Assembly (NCBI GenBank): GCA_947184155.2
Contig: CAMXCT020002001.1
Location: 1,341,501-1,405,500 of the forward strand
Direction: 5' to 3'
Length of the DNA: 64,000 nucleotides
DNA from: Cladocopium goreaui
Lineage: Eukaryota > Sar > Dinophyceae > Suessiales > Symbiodiniaceae
Shown here: piece by piece, positions 33,986-46,206 of the stretch
How the letters are laid out: every line of letters begins with the position of its first letter
Numbering within the stretch: the stretch's first letter is position 1
Notes under the pieces: model-generated
What the model was told of the DNA's origin: nothing
Database searches by the model: none
The model's input: the letters and a program-made list of their open reading frames with translations, nothing else
Made by a program: the position numbers and the translations under genes

Positions 33986-35042
33986 GACGCTGGCCAGGCA
34001 CGGCACCTGTCGAGACAGCGGGAAGGGATGGGAAGGGATGCAATAGAGACTAGAAATTTATATTCTATAATATATATATAGATGCTGATATATATAATTA
34101 TATATATATAGATGCTGATATTTATATATAATTACATGTGATTATATATATATAATTACACATATATGTTTACAAATCAAGGAGCTCTGCCTTAGGCCGT
34201 TACCTCGATGCGTATCGGAAAAAGCGGAAGTCGGCGGAAGCGTGTTTATATCTATATTCAGCAAATTTGGAAATTAGATGGGTTGATGTATATTTGTATC
34301 TATGATAATATGTAGATTGTGATATTCTATAAGCAAACATAAATTGATGTGTATGACATTGGTGTCACCAACAAAAATGGTTGTAGAAATCCAACCGCAA
34401 TGGTAATACGTATGGGATGATGAATAAACTTTCAAGATGCTTGTTTTTGGCCATCAAAAATGGGTATATGCAGGTATATTAACCATCAACAATAGGGGCC
34501 AATGAATAGTGAATATGGAGTGTGTATGAAAATGGGACACAATGATATACTCCAACATAGTAACTGAAGAGAAAACTCTTCCATTTGGCATGCTATTTGC
34601 AACATTTTACTGCAATCTTCCATTTTGCTTGCTATTTGCAGCATTTTTGAGCTGCAACCTTCCATTTTGCAGGATATTTGCATATATTTGCAACATGTTG
34701 GAGCTGGAATCTTTCATTCGGCATGCTCTTTGCAAGCTGGTGTTGGTTGTTGGTTGTTGTCTGTTAGTTGTGGGTTCTTGTTTGTTATTGCTATCCTTGT
34801 TGCAGTTGCAGTTTTTTTTGTTGCTGTAGTTTTTGTTGTAGTTATGTAGTTGTAGTTGTAGTAGTATTTTTTGTTGCTGTTTTTGTATGTTTTTGTTACT
34901 GTTGCTGTTGTGGTTGTTGTTGCTGCTGAGGTTGCGGTCTTTGTTTGAGCCCACCTATCCCAATCTACCAGATGAAATCTATGTTTGTTTTCCTTGACAA
35001 CATATTCAAATAAATTAAATACTGCCCAATACACATATTACA

Positions 35043-35530
35043 GTGTGGTTTCGGTTTCTAGTATTTGCTATAGGCCCGGTTCGGTTCATGTTCGGTTTCG
35101 GTTCCTGCGGTTCCTGGTCGATTTCGGTTCGGTTCGGTTCGGTGTTTGGAATATTCTGCATTGATATTTGCTTTTTTTCCAGCGTCGGAAAAGCAAATAC
35201 ATATTGCTTCCCGCAAGAGGTTTCTTGCTTCCCGCAAGAGGTTTCATGAGCAGCGGCTTTCAAAGAGCGGAGAGAGCTGAACTCGGAAAACCAAAGCTTC
35301 CTGAAATTGTCAGCGCATGCATTTTTTTATGAAGAAACCCATATTTGTTTTTTTCATTGAGCTCAAAAAGCAATTACAACTTGTCCAATCAGTTTACTGG
35401 GGGAGGGTAAGACGGTTCCGGTTCCTCAAGTTCGGTTTTGCACACGGTTCCAGCGGTTCACGGTTCCTACGGTTCATAGGCTTTTTGAATTTCTACGGTT
35501 CGGTTCCACGGTTCCGGTTCGGTTCCAGAA
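35043..35530 (+). repeat. two GGTTC-rich tracts
   Basis: 35,043-35,135 and 35,416-35,526 carry GGTTCGGTTCC-like pentamer text (TTCGGTTCGGTTCGG). The 280 bases between contain a doubled GCTTCCCGCAAGAGGTTTC and no gene signal. Confidence 0.7.
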
Positions 35531-35671
35531 CCTTATTGATATTATATATATATACAATGTATATATACATACATACAAGAATATACAAGAATCAGCAAGT
35601 CTACGATATATGTCTAATGCAAGTACCAAACGTAGCCATGGTAGCCATGTTGACTGCAAGGCAATTCGCAG

Positions 35672-35735
35672 GTTGTTCGACCCCATTGGTTTGCTGCCCG
35701 TGATGGAGCCAGGAACCGAAGCACGTCGGAACTGA
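35672..35735 (+). CDS. candidate terminal exon
   Basis: The acceptor is AATTCGCAG. One base, then LFDPIGLLPVMEPGTEARRN and a TGA. Codon use resembles the well-supported exons. A different frame over 35,654-35,889 is open for a longer stretch, so the frame is not certain. Possible C-terminus of the channel. Confidence 0.33.
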
Positions 35736-36902
35736 ACCGCCAACGTTTTCCGAACAAAGATCCCATCAGTTTCCCACTGAGAATCAATGACCCATGGGAC
35801 CAACGACATCCAACTACCACTACAAATCACCTGAAAATGTGCTGGACGCCGTTGGAAGTCATTGGGATTACTGATCGCCTGGAATGATGATGTGAGTGAC
35901 TTCTAGGGATGAAATGGGGTTTTATGTCACCAACGACAGGGATCTAGTCAAAGTGGGAAGAAAATTTGAGCTATCTATCAATCTGCTGTTGGTATTGACC
36001 AATAGGTGAAGATTTTGACCAATCATTGGTGATGACGATTGATGAAGAGGGACCACGAGGTGATCGTTGACAGCCGGGCCTAACCCGACTCCAGTGTTGC
36101 TTATGAACCCATGCACTGGAATCATGGTCCATGATTGAGTGAGGTCAAAGAAATCTTGTCATGTGAAGAAATCAGAATTGTAAACTCTGGGGATAGTCTA
36201 GATTGCTTCAGGCTGTTTCTAGTATTCTTGCTAACACCACTGATTTGAAAAAACTGTTACTAATGGACGAATGCCAAGACTGATACTCCACCACTGATTC
36301 TAATACTATTATCTACTATTTCTGAGACTGATACTAAGGATTGCTACTGTTACAATGGACGCAGAAGCCGCACCCGAGAAACTGTTGGGAAGGATTCATG
36401 CATCTGGCGCCAGCTAAGCTGGTCAAGTGCGCTCAGTGGCTCGCGTGTGGTGCCCCGCCTGATTGCCACTGGAGATATGTGCTGAGATGATAAAGAAAAA
36501 CACTTCATGTGGGAAAAACAAACATAAACCACCCATTTGGGAATGGTTTATACCACCACCTATTCATGGTGATTTGGGGGATCGTTTATCATTGTTTTGC
36601 CCACATTAAGTAGAATCTGCAGTGAGTACACTTGGATAATTCCTCTCATGTGGCTGGAACAACATGCTTCAACAAGAATGGTAGTACAAGCTGATCTTCT
36701 TCCTTGGAGGATGTACTTGAGCAGAAGCTGGAATAAAATCAGGAACTGTTACAAGGATTTACAAGGTCATGCCCGCCAGTCGCAAGTTGGTTTATAACCC
36801 TATTCAACTATTTCGATGTAAACTAACCAGTTGTTGGAGCTACAAGAAAGCTTAGCTAGTTCCTTATGAAGCATCACCTTGTACTTTTGAGCATCAATTC
36901 AG

Positions 36903-36961
36903 GGACTGGCAGCCAAATGAACGCCGTCCCATTGTCGCCATTGGATTGGTACAATTACAAG
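36903..36961 (+). CDS. candidate exon
   Basis: The acceptor is ATTCAG and the donor GTTCAA at 36962. It reads TGSQMNAVPLSPLDWYNYK after two phase-completing bases. Composition is plausible but AT-richer. No neighbour fits by phase, so support is weak. Confidence 0.22.
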
Positions 36962-37874
36962 GTTCAAATGTGCTTGATTTGCTCAGGATTACGAAAAAAC
37001 CTGCGGAAATCCACACGAATCTCTCAGATTGCAATCCATGTTCATTGATCCAAAAATAGCCACAGTTTTGGTGAACACCTCGTCAGCGACAAACGAAAAC
37101 AGGTTTTGAACCCGCGAAGTCAGGACGTGGCCTGGGCGCCCCTTATTTTGGCACCATTTTCTGCAGCTCGGAGCAGGTGTTTTGGGTCAGATCAAAGTTG
37201 AATCAAAGTTGATGTGGCTATGCTGATGAGCTGAGTTTCCCTTAGATTTCTGCGGGCTTTGCTGGTTATACCCACCATGAAGAATGGCTGGGATATGCGA
37301 AAAAAATATGTAGATTTCCTTCAACCCTAAACCCAGTAAGAGGTTGCGTTTTTCGTTGTTTGGTGTGGTGATCTCATTGAAACCACATTGAATTTCATTG
37401 ACATTCATGCCATCACATGGTGCTCATTGCAGATACACCGGAAACAAACTGTGCTGCAAGGCTTGGAGCACCGGTAAGAACTACTTTGATACCCGGATTG
37501 GGGAAACTCTTGCAGCTTCAGAAGGGCACCAAGAAGTATACAAAAATGCAGTACGTTTGTACCTTTTGGTAATCTTACTCGGAAGTTTTCACCCAACTTG
37601 TAGGCACATAGGAGATTCAACTTGAAAACGGGGGATTTCCCAGTGTGAGTCATCTACTGATCTGCCAGATCTTGCTCCGACCGACGAAACTTGTGGCTTC
37701 TCCATGGCTTGGTGTGGTGACATTTGCAAACGACATTTGCAAACAATGGATATATAAGCTGTTGGATCTATCACATTTCTACAAAGCTTATCGGTTCATG
37801 TTGCTGAATTTCGTGTAGAGTACCAATGGCATCAGCTAGCCGCGTTCGCCAACAGAGTAGCCTTCATCCGTATC

Positions 37875-37960
37875 CTGGTTGGTGGTTTGGAGCATTTGGA
37901 TTATTTTTCCCATCATATTGGGAATGTCATCATCCCAACTGACTAATAAAAACCAAGCAG
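37875..37960. mobile_element. family A MITE, copy 8 (right end degenerate)
   Basis: CTGGTTGGTGGTTTGGAGC, core ATTTGGATTATTTTTCCC, ending AACCAAGCAG. Located about 100 bases before the candidate exon at 38,062. Confidence 0.6.
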
Positions 37961-38061
37961 GTGTAAGATCTTGCTATAAACATCTATATACCCCATTGAT
38001 TTCTAGTTTCAGATCTTTACACAATCAGAATCATCCCAACAATCAGATCCCAACTTGGCAG

Positions 38062-38142
38062 TCGCTCCGCAACATGCCTACCGCGATGCCCAATCTTAGC
38101 TCCTCGTCGCGGCTTCCGAATGGAACCGTGGCGAAACAGTGA
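38062..38142 (+). CDS. candidate terminal exon
   Basis: The acceptor is AACTTGGCAG, phase 0. 26 codons read SLRNMPTAMPNLSSSSRLPN, then GTVAKQ and TGA. The Ser/Pro-rich, GC3-biased text is typical of a C-terminal tail. It follows a family A MITE by about 100 bases. It is an alternative last exon of the channel gene or of an unrelated gene. Confidence 0.4.
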   Translation, partial: SLRNMPTAMPNLSSSSRLPNGTVAKQ

Positions 38143-40221
38143 CCCAAATCCTTGGGCGAGATCGATCCGTCAACAAGCGTTGTTTCAGTGTCAGGCTAAG
38201 CAACAAACAGTTTGATATCCATGGCCAGAACGCAAGAATGCTGGTGATATCACAGCAGTACTGGATTCTTCCTTATCACATGTTCTTTTTCTTCTTGACC
38301 GGATATTTAAGTATTCTGAATTGTCACTAGTGACGGATAGTTCACTGCATCTCTTGCAGATTTTGGCTTGTCATTATATCCATCATGTGGTATTCTTGTA
38401 AGGAAACCTACCTTTCCAACTGGGCAGAGCTCTAAGACTCTAAGCCCGCAGAGCTCCGTACATTTTACCAGGCTTTCGGTTGAAAATATGATAAGGGGAA
38501 CGGGATTCATGTTGCTATACTATCCATGAATAACAATATAGTTAGATAATGTTAGTGGGATATAGTGGGTATCAATCATTGATATGGTTAATGGTTGATT
38601 CGTATGAAAAATGAGTAATCATGATATAAAACCATCACTTATCACTTCTTATTTTCAAATGATTTCCCAATCTGCTTTATGATAAACCCCCAGAAAGGAT
38701 ACTTACATATCCCTATGATTTTCTCTCACATCGAGCAAACCCAAGGGAATGTCAACCGCTGGACGTTGCGGTCGGCGCAGTTCATAGCCAAGTCACACGA
38801 GGAATCTCCGAATATAAAAACGATGATGTTTTGCCAAGCTGTGCCTATGGAATCCATAGTGGGCATGGAATGTTATGGAATCCAAAGTCGTGTCTGGAAT
38901 CCATAGTGTTGTTCTGGACCTAAAGTCACCAATCTATATTTGCATAGTTTGCCATGTTGAATGGCAAATTAGACATACTTCTTGCAGTACAGTTTGTTTC
39001 CCAATGCAACTTCATGGCAAACAACCACAGCTCCGACTGCGGCGTTCATGTTGCGCGTTGCGCACCGTTTACGACTTAAACAAGAGTAGGAAAACAGGCT
39101 GCAGCATCAGGGTTGCTCCAACCTTACATGGATAGATTTCCAGCCACAAAGAGTTTTTTTTCCATTTTTTTCCTATAACAGAATCTCACATTAAAAGATT
39201 TGTCGAGTTTCAGAGGGTTTTCCCAGATTGGTATCTTGTGGCTGGGTGCAACCATCGAATCCATGTAGCAGTTTCATACCATGACATGTCCACATCGACT
39301 GTCCCGTAGGGCAGTCTGAAAGCTGCACCGTTTTCTGCAGACCCAGAGTTTTTACTATCGAAGCAGAGTTTTTTTCAAAAAACACAATACCTTCCCAAGA
39401 TTAGGGGCTTAACTTGGGTTTATCAAGTTGTCAGTTATCATATCGGAGTTTTTTTTGCAAGAGATGTGTAGCTGGTCAGTCTACTTTCAAAGACAATTTT
39501 CATATATTATCTCTTTCTGGAGTCATGAGTAAAAGTTCGTGGGTTACTTGTGTGCTGCAGATGGCAGACAAACCAGCGGAGCAATGTAAGATTTGTTGGA
39601 AAAGGGCATGTAAGATTACACATAGGTTGATTCTCCTCCCATTCTACAGCCCAATGTGGGGCCCCCGTTTACGATAGCTAAGTTGATTTATAACTCCAAC
39701 AACTATTGTTTATGATACGCAAATAACTTAATCATAACTACAGGATGGTGCCCCCCAGTTATAAGTTGGCTTATAAACCCCATTAACTATAGTTATATCT
39801 GCCATAAACCATAGTTATGGGAGTTATAAACCAACTTATCTAACTATGGGGCACCACCTTGTATAGTTTTTTGGGGGCTTATAAACCAACAAACATCACG
39901 TTTGGGGGCCCCACATTGACGCCTTGCCATGAAGTTTGCGGGGCTGCAGTCGAGGGCTGAGGGATTGGGGCAGGGAGATTCCGCACTGGTCATGGTGACT
40001 TAATGATGGATTTAAGCAACAAAGAAACGGAATTTGATGATGGATTTAATGGGGATTTCATTTAATGGATTTAATGGATTTAAGCAATAAGATTCATAAA
40101 TCATGAAAAAAATGGGGATTTCTGTAACAAACATGATGATTTAACGGGGATTTCACCAACACACATAGCGATTTCATAAGGATTTAACAAGCAAAAATGG
40201 TGGTATAATAGGGATTTCCAG
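38143..40221. other. probable intergenic or intronic DNA
   Basis: Contains the hairpin at 39,747 and the GATTTAATGG repeat near 40,000. A short exon-like spot at 38,758-38,825 (RWTLRSAQFIAKSHEESPNI) lacks convincing splice sites. No promoter or terminator is recognisable; dinoflagellate genes generally lack TATA boxes. Confidence 0.4.
39747..39858. mobile_element. hairpin element, GGTGCCCC termini
   Basis: Left GGTGCCCCCCAGTTATAAGT, right AACTATGGGGCACC with GGAGTTATAAACCAACTTAT between: an imperfect inverted repeat unlike families A-C. Related GTTATAAGTTGGTTTATAA text occurs near 10,370 and 59,040-59,160. Confidence 0.5.
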
Positions 40222-40290
40222 TGCGAATATGGGAGAATCTGGAGAAATTACGACGACCTCATCCCCGAAATGGCCGCACTTTCGAGGCTG
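40222..40290 (+). CDS. second exon set: exon 1 of chain
   Basis: The acceptor is ATTTCCAG and the donor GTGAAT at 40291, phase 0 at both ends. It reads CEYGRIWRNYDDLIPEMAAL and then SRL, a helical segment of unknown function. A decayed copy of this segment appears near 45,066-45,210. No domain is recognised. Confidence 0.45.
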
Positions 40291-40600
40291 GTGAATTACT
40301 ATAGTTTATCATAAGAAACATCCAGAAACATGGATAGGGTATGGATAGAATATAGGATATATATATATATATTATAATTATAAAATAATTATATATACAT
40401 GGATGATATACGGATAGAATATAGGATATTAACATAATGATATTTAGATATATACTAATAGGATAGAATATAGGGACAAACTCTTGCTAAACATTGGACA
40501 GACGGCTCGGCCATCGCAATGCCATGAGACCGGGAATCAACGAGTTACCCTCCGGCAATGGAACATGGCCTGCTGGAAAATGCTCCACTTATTATAGGAT

Positions 40601-40682
40601 GGTGGCTCATCCCACTTAGTAAGTGGGTTATAACCACTTATAACTGGGGTTATAACCCACTTATTAAGTGGGATGAGCCACC
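40601..40682. repeat. near-perfect inverted repeat, about 36-bp arms
   Basis: GGTGGCTCATCCCACTTAGT at the left mirrors ATTAAGTGGGATGAGCCACC at the right, with a loop of about 10 bases. The arms differ by one or two bases, so it is young or under conversion. Confidence 0.75.
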
Positions 40683-41295
40683 AAGTAGGATGTTTTAGTT
40701 TTCCCATGCAAATTTCCATTTTTTGGCAATGTTCCATTGATAGGCTACCATTTAGTTTATATATTTTGTCCCCAAATTGACTGCGGGGATTTTCATGAAT
40801 TTTCCAGCCAGCCATGTTTGATTACCAGAGGCTACTTTTTTCGATTTGAAAGGATTTCCTGTATCCAGAAAACTAGGGACATGTATCCAGATCATCACCG
40901 AGATTGTACCACACCCTTGTTGCCTGCTTTCCCAATCTACCGATGCCTCATTGTTGCTGCTGGGCCGTCACCATAGGCCTCATGCCGTGTTAGTAGCCTA
41001 GTAACTTGTCTGTGCACATATCAACCACCTATGATTAAGATTGATTAAGTATCATCCGTGATAGTATCACTTGCCATGATCACATCGTTGAGTTGACCAG
41101 GCAATCAGTTGATCATCTGCCATGTAGTCACATAATGTCACATAGTCATTGCTAAAAACCACCCGCCACGGATGCAAAGATTGCAAAGGTGGGAGGCTCA
41201 TGGCAACATTGCTCCAGGTGGGATAGAGATCAAACCGCAAAGAGGGGCGGCGGTTTTTGTCTACTATATACACATATTACATTTACTACATATTA

Positions 41296-41400
41296 TACCA
41301 TCTGGTTATTTAACATAGCTATGGAAAATCACCATTTTTAATAGGTAAACCATCTATAAACGGGCCATTTTCCATGGCTATGTTAAATAACCAGAGGGTA
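41296..41400. mobile_element. family B palindromic MITE
   Basis: TACCATCTGGTTATTTAACA to GTTAAATAACCAGAGGGTA; one of the best preserved copies. Confidence 0.8.
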
Positions 41401-41678
41401 ATATTTATAGTATTTTATACTATACTACATCATACCACATCTTATAGTATTTATACAAACAAATATACTTATACGGTATACATATTTTGGGTCAGGCCTG
41501 TTTTTTTAAAGGACTTCACTTGGGTTTGGCACTTTGAAGCATTGCCCGAAAATGGCCATGGATGGCGAGGTGAGTGTCGCTGGGGTCAGAAGCCCATTTT
41601 ACTAATGGGACAAGCAGCATGTGAATGGAAAACCATCGAACTATAGTCCGCTCATGTGACCAATGATCGGAAAGTATG

Positions 41679-41793
41679 TACCCTCTGGTTATTTAACGTA
41701 GCCATGGAAAATGGCCCATTTATGGATGATTTTCCCACTAAAACCTCCATTTATAAGGGATTTTCTACGGCTATGTTAAATAACCAGATGGTA
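41679..41793. mobile_element. family B palindromic MITE
   Basis: TACCCTCTGGTTATTTAACG to GTTAAATAACCAGATGGTA, only about 280 bases from the previous copy. Confidence 0.8.
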
Positions 41794-42118
41794 AATGGAA
41801 TGAACTATGGAGAGCAGCTACTTGGGACTTATTGATGAGAGGTATTGACCAGTTCCTAACCAGGACCAGTCAAAAAAACAAGACTCCCTGAACCAATTTA
41901 TGTTGATCATGTTTGGCACCAGCCGTAGCCTTTTTTCGGGTTCCGTTTGGCACCTGCTGGCGCCAAGTCTACCATCAAGTTCCGTTTAGGTTGGCTCGTG
42001 GAGAAGGTTCAGTTCGTTCAGAACGTGCCGGGAGGAACCTCATTCCTGGCAGGCGAGTAGAAGTCCTCAGGGAACCAGACAATGGAATCCTCAGGTTATG
42101 GCTAAATCTATCCCAGAT

Positions 42119-42234
42119 ATACCCTCTGGCTATGACTAACAGTTCGCCATGGTTAAGCCATGGCCCATAGAAATAGATGGTTTACCTATTAGAAATGGTG
42201 GATCTTTCCATGGCTATGTTAAATAACCAGATAT
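42119..42234. mobile_element. family B MITE, right end worn
   Basis: TACCCTCTGGCTATGACTAA to CTATGTTAAATAACCAGATA. Third copy within 1 kb. Confidence 0.65.
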
Positions 42235-42860
42235 AAGATGTAAGCCATGGTGATTTATCACGACAAGTGATATATCTATCCCTGACCCCTATGATCTTGA
42301 TTGATCTTAAAGGTATGGCAATTTACCCAGCCGCCTGTTGTGTAATATCTAGTGTTATTCCAGGCGAATTGTGCCAGAAAACCCGGTGGGCAAAAGATGA
42401 CCACTTTTTTTTAGTCAAGGTAACTCAGGTATTCCATACAGATCTGGATGAATTTTTCCACGACCTGAAATTCCAGCGACATCACAACGGAATGGATGGG
42501 CATCGATTGCGGGGAATCATCCCAAAATGACATTTATCCAGATAGATATGGGATATTTATCCAGATAGATATGGGATATTTATCCAGAAAGATATGTTTC
42601 ATGGAACATGGGTGAATTGCTATGATTTATCCAGATAAAAAAAAGGCAAAGCCATGATTTTCCAAGAGCGATCTACAAATGGTGGGTTTTCCACAGAGGT
42701 GTTGGCAAACAAAAATGAAACCTGGGATTCAACATGCCGTAACCATGGAAAACGGGTATTTAAGATATTTTGAGATGATTTATGAGTAAAACAAGACACA
42801 TTTAACTATATTTAAGCATATTTCAGCATATCTTTGGTTCTAGGAGCGACTATTTGTCAG

Positions 42861-42880
42861 GCCCTCCGTCTGGGCCATCA
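42861..42880 (+). CDS. second exon set: 20-bp microexon
   Basis: The acceptor is TTTGTCAG and the donor GTGAGG at 42881, a good consensus donor. It reads ALRLGH plus CA, phase 2, and would continue the helix from SRL. An alternative reading takes a longer block to a stop near 42,953 (PSVWAISEVIVSR). Confidence 0.33.
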
Positions 42881-43125
42881 GTGAGGTCATCGTTTCAAGG
42901 ACTGGCGAAGCTGACCCACAAAGAGATAGAAAAGTGAAAGCCCTGAATTGTTAGTATGGGATCTATGTCAAAAAAAAGAACCATCTTATGACAACATACT
43001 AAGACAATCTAAGACATATGATAGATTAAGTATTATACCCCTATGATAGATTAGATAAATGATAGAATTATTCGTTTAAATTCGGTATACACCGTGAATG
43101 ACTGATGTAAAAGGACACCCAGTCA

Positions 43126-43247
43126 TGGTTTCTTACTGTAAGTCATGGGGGATCCCCAGTCGTCACCACGGTTGTTAAGCTATACTAAGTCATGGTCATC
43201 CATGACTTGGATGATTTGGGGGTACCCCTATGACTTAGGACACCTCC
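43126..43247. mobile_element. family C palindromic element
   Basis: Left TAAGTCATGGGGGATCCCC, right GGGGGTACCCCTATGACTTA; the middle contains the paired AAGTCATGGTCATCCATGACTT. Confidence 0.6.
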
Positions 43248-43449
43248 AAATTGTGGAAAACTACTTATTTGTAGGTAGTTGTTACCATGTTTTTTCGGGA
43301 TTACTACGGTAAATTTTTGGAGGTAGTTGATACCAACCATGTGGTACCTCCAATTTTTTTTTATTGGATTACTATCTTGGTTGTTGACCATGTTTTTTTC
43401 CTAATTTTCGACCACAGAACTAGGAAGATGATCCCAATCGAGAAGCACA

Positions 43450-43479
43450 TGTTTCAGATGGGTTGAAACCACCAACCAG
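43450..43479. mobile_element. family A MITE, right-end remnant
   Basis: Only the right end survives: TTTCAGATGGGTTGAAAC followed by CACCAACCAG. Confidence 0.5.
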
Positions 43480-43498
43480 CATCATTATAGCCTATCAT

Positions 43499-43613
43499 TT
43501 GGGGGTTCCTAAAATAGGGGGCGCTGTACCCAAAATCATCCAAGTCATGGATGAGCATGACTTAGTATCGAAACACATGGTTTTGGGGTACCCCTATTTT
43601 AGGAAACCTCCAT
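43499..43613. mobile_element. family C palindromic element
   Basis: Left TTGGGGGTTCCTAAAATAGG, right CCCCTATTTTAGGAAACCTCC; the inner arms carry ATCATCCAAGTCATGGATGA. It sits just after a family A remnant. Confidence 0.65.
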
Positions 43614-44041
43614 TTATATTACATAATCAAAATTCAGATTTGGATTTGACGTTTTTATAACTTTTTGGGGTTGCTTTAAACAGGAATCGAGGAGAGAAGG
43701 TTTCTATCTGCGACGCCAACATAGAACTGGTCTTCATTCAGGTCTCAAAGAGGTTTCCCTTGGACTGACATCCCAAATTGGACGTTTTCAGATCCAAAAA
43801 ATGACCTTCGCCATGGGCCTGGGGCCCAACCTTTGGGACTCTGCGGGAAAGCAAGTGACTTAGTGGATTTTTCAGCTTCATCCGAGAAGGCATTTGCCGT
43901 GTTTGTTCATCCTGCGTACTACAAACGTTGACTAAAACTTGTGGCTGGTAACTTGGTAACTGATAACTGCCTCTAACCTTAAGACTTAAGACCAATGAAT
44001 TGTATATGATTGTATTGCAGTGCATTATTTATTGTAGGGAC

Positions 44042-44149
44042 ATGGAGAAGCCGAAGAAAAATGCCGGAGTTGTGCAGAAAAATGGTGAAGATCCGCCTGA
44101 AGATTCGCCTGTGGTTGTGGTTGTTGGTGGTAAAAAAAAGCCCCCTTAA
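44042..44149 (+). CDS. unassigned 35-codon ORF, Lys/Pro/Val-rich
   Basis: ATG to TAA, reading MEKPKKNAGVVQKNGEDPPE, then DSPVVVVVGGKKKPP. It lies in an otherwise AT-rich intron-like stretch. It could be an exon or a chance frame over a GTTGTGG repeat. No support from splice phase. Confidence 0.22.
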   Translation: MEKPKKNAGVVQKNGEDPPEDSPVVVVVGGKKKPP

Positions 44150-44800
44150 TAAGCTCTGGAATAAACCCGGCTATTAAGCCTTAATCGATGATTAGTAAAC
44201 CTTAGGGGTTCTTGATAGAAACTTCTTCCTATTAATCACTACTAAGTGGTTCACCCCAGTGGCTTAGTTCACACCCGACTTAGGCCACTGAAAAATACCA
44301 GCCGTTCACCAAGCTGCTTACCGTGGTGAACCATCGAGTACTTATGATGAATGCTTGGCCTGACATTAATCACTGCTGTTAATTGTCTAATCACTAGATA
44401 TTAATCACTAATGATCAATAAATATCTAGTCTAATCAATAATGTCTAAAGTCTAATCACGGTTAAATTGTCTAATCAATTTTCTTTAGACTTTGCTAGAC
44501 CATTTATTGATCACTGTTGGTAAAGCAATAGGATCCACCCACGCCAATGACTTCCCATTTTTATGGGTAGAACTTAACCATCAGGAGATGGGTGGTTTAT
44601 GACATTGCTCTATACTAGCGTTAACAACATTTAGTAACCACTGTTAATAATCCATGATTCACCACAAAAAACACTATAAATCAACATAAAACAAATCCAT
44701 CACCATTATCAATCACCATTAATCACCATTAATCACTATTAAGCACTATGAAGCACTAATCCCATTGTCGTGTTGGGAGCTGTTTGGGGCACCTTCGCAG

Positions 44801-44836
44801 CACCGTTCAGGAGACGTTCACCAAGACCCTTTCCAG
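44801..44836 (+). CDS. second exon set: 36-bp exon
   Basis: The acceptor is CCTTCGCAG and the donor GTGAGG at 44837. One base completes CA to His; then TVQETFTKTLS and AG. Phase fits the 20-bp microexon at 42,861, giving LRLGHHTVQETF. The downstream partner is not identified. Confidence 0.42.
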
Positions 44837-44881
44837 GTGAGGTTATTTTTTTCGAATTTCGGACCCATAAAAATGGACCTT

Positions 44882-44997
44882 GAAAACGGTCAATTCGCTA
44901 GGGAAAATGATGAAATGACCATAGAAATAGTGAGTTTTCCCATTAATAGCATGGTAATTTTAACCATAGTTTTTTGTATGTTTACCAGAGGGTAATT
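44882..44997. mobile_element. family B MITE, left end worn
   Basis: Begins with AACGGTCAATTCGCTAGGGA and ends TGTATGTTTACCAGAGGGTA, with the AAATAGTGAGTTTTCCC core. Confidence 0.6.
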
Positions 44998-45454
44998 GAT
45001 GTGGAGTATGGTTTTTGACCAATGATATACCAATCCCAATCCGCATTTGTTTTTTTTATTATTGGGATTCAATGCGGATAATCTGGATAAATTGTAGCGA
45101 CCTCACAAAGCGAGGTCACTGGCATGAATGGTTAGGATAGGGGTAACTATCTGATCCCAAAATTGCCACACTGTTCAGTCTGCTAAATTATGGCATAATT
45201 TATCAAGAATGGGCAACATTATTTTTTTGCAGCAACAGTGCAAGTTTCAGTTACATAAAGCATTTCTGGAGAAATCCGGCACTGGGTTGCCTCCCAAGTT
45301 ATCCCCTGTGGGTAATCACCGTGTCCCACGGGCACGTTTTTGGTGGCGGCGCTCAATGGGCGGGACTTGTCACTTTTGCAAATGGCGTGTTTTCGGGGGG
45401 TGGGTGGGGGGTTCGGGGGGGTGTAATAACGTTCTTTCGTCTGCGTTTCAAAGA

Positions 45455-46206
45455 TGTTGCAACTTCTTCTTCAAATGACTTCCAAGACGCTCTTGATACG
45501 TTGTAACATCTTCTTCAAGTAACTTCCAAGACGCTCTTGATACGTCGTAACATCTTCTTCAAGTAACTTCTAAGACACTCTTGATACGTCGCAACATCTT
45601 CTTCAAATAACTTCTAAGACGCTCTTGATACGTCGTAACATCTTCTTCAAGTAACTTCTAAGACGCTCTTGATACGTCGCAACATCTTCTTCAAATGACT
45701 TCCAAGACGCTCTTGATACGTTGTAACATCTTCTTCAAGTAACTTCCAAGACGCTCTTGATACGTCGTAACATCTTCTTCAAGTAACTTCTAAGACACTC
45801 TTGATACGTCGCAACATCTTCTTCAAATAACTTCTAAGACGCTCTTGATACGTCGTAACATCTTCTTCAAGTAACTTCTAAGACGCTCTTGATACGCCGC
45901 AACATCTTCTTCAAGTAACTTCCAAGACGCTCTTGATACGTCGTAACATCTTCTTCAAGTAACATCCAAGACGCTCTTGATATGTCGCAACATCTTCTTC
46001 AAGTAACTTCCAAGACGCTCTTGATACGTCGTAACATCTTCTTCAAGCAACATCCAAGACGCTCTTGATACGTCGTAACATCTTCTTCAAGTAACTTCCA
46101 AGACGCTCTTGATACGTCGTAACATCTTCTTCAAGTAACTTCCAAGACGCTCTTGATACGTCGTAACATCTTCTTCAAGTAACTTCCAAGACGCTCTTGA
46201 TACGTT
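45455..46206 (-). repeat. 44-bp satellite, about 17 copies with 5-unit higher order
   Basis: The unit contains CTTCCAAGACGCTCTTGATACG and AACATCTTCTTCAAGTA. Variant marks (TTGTAAC, CACTC, CAAATAAC, CAAATGAC) recur in the same order every five units (220 bp) in the first half, showing block duplication. 44 is not a multiple of three, so frames rotate. The minus strand reads YQERLGSYLKKMLRRIKSVL. Confidence 0.92.

Noticed and set aside
34542-34954. ORFs over GTTGTTG/GCTGTTG text
   Set aside because: Low-complexity Gln/Asn or Leu/Val strings from a degenerate GTTGTT repeat at 34,740-34,935.
35043-35530. Telomere-like repeat
   Set aside because: The GGTTC/CGGTT text is irregular and does not match TTTAGGG or TTAGGG telomere units.
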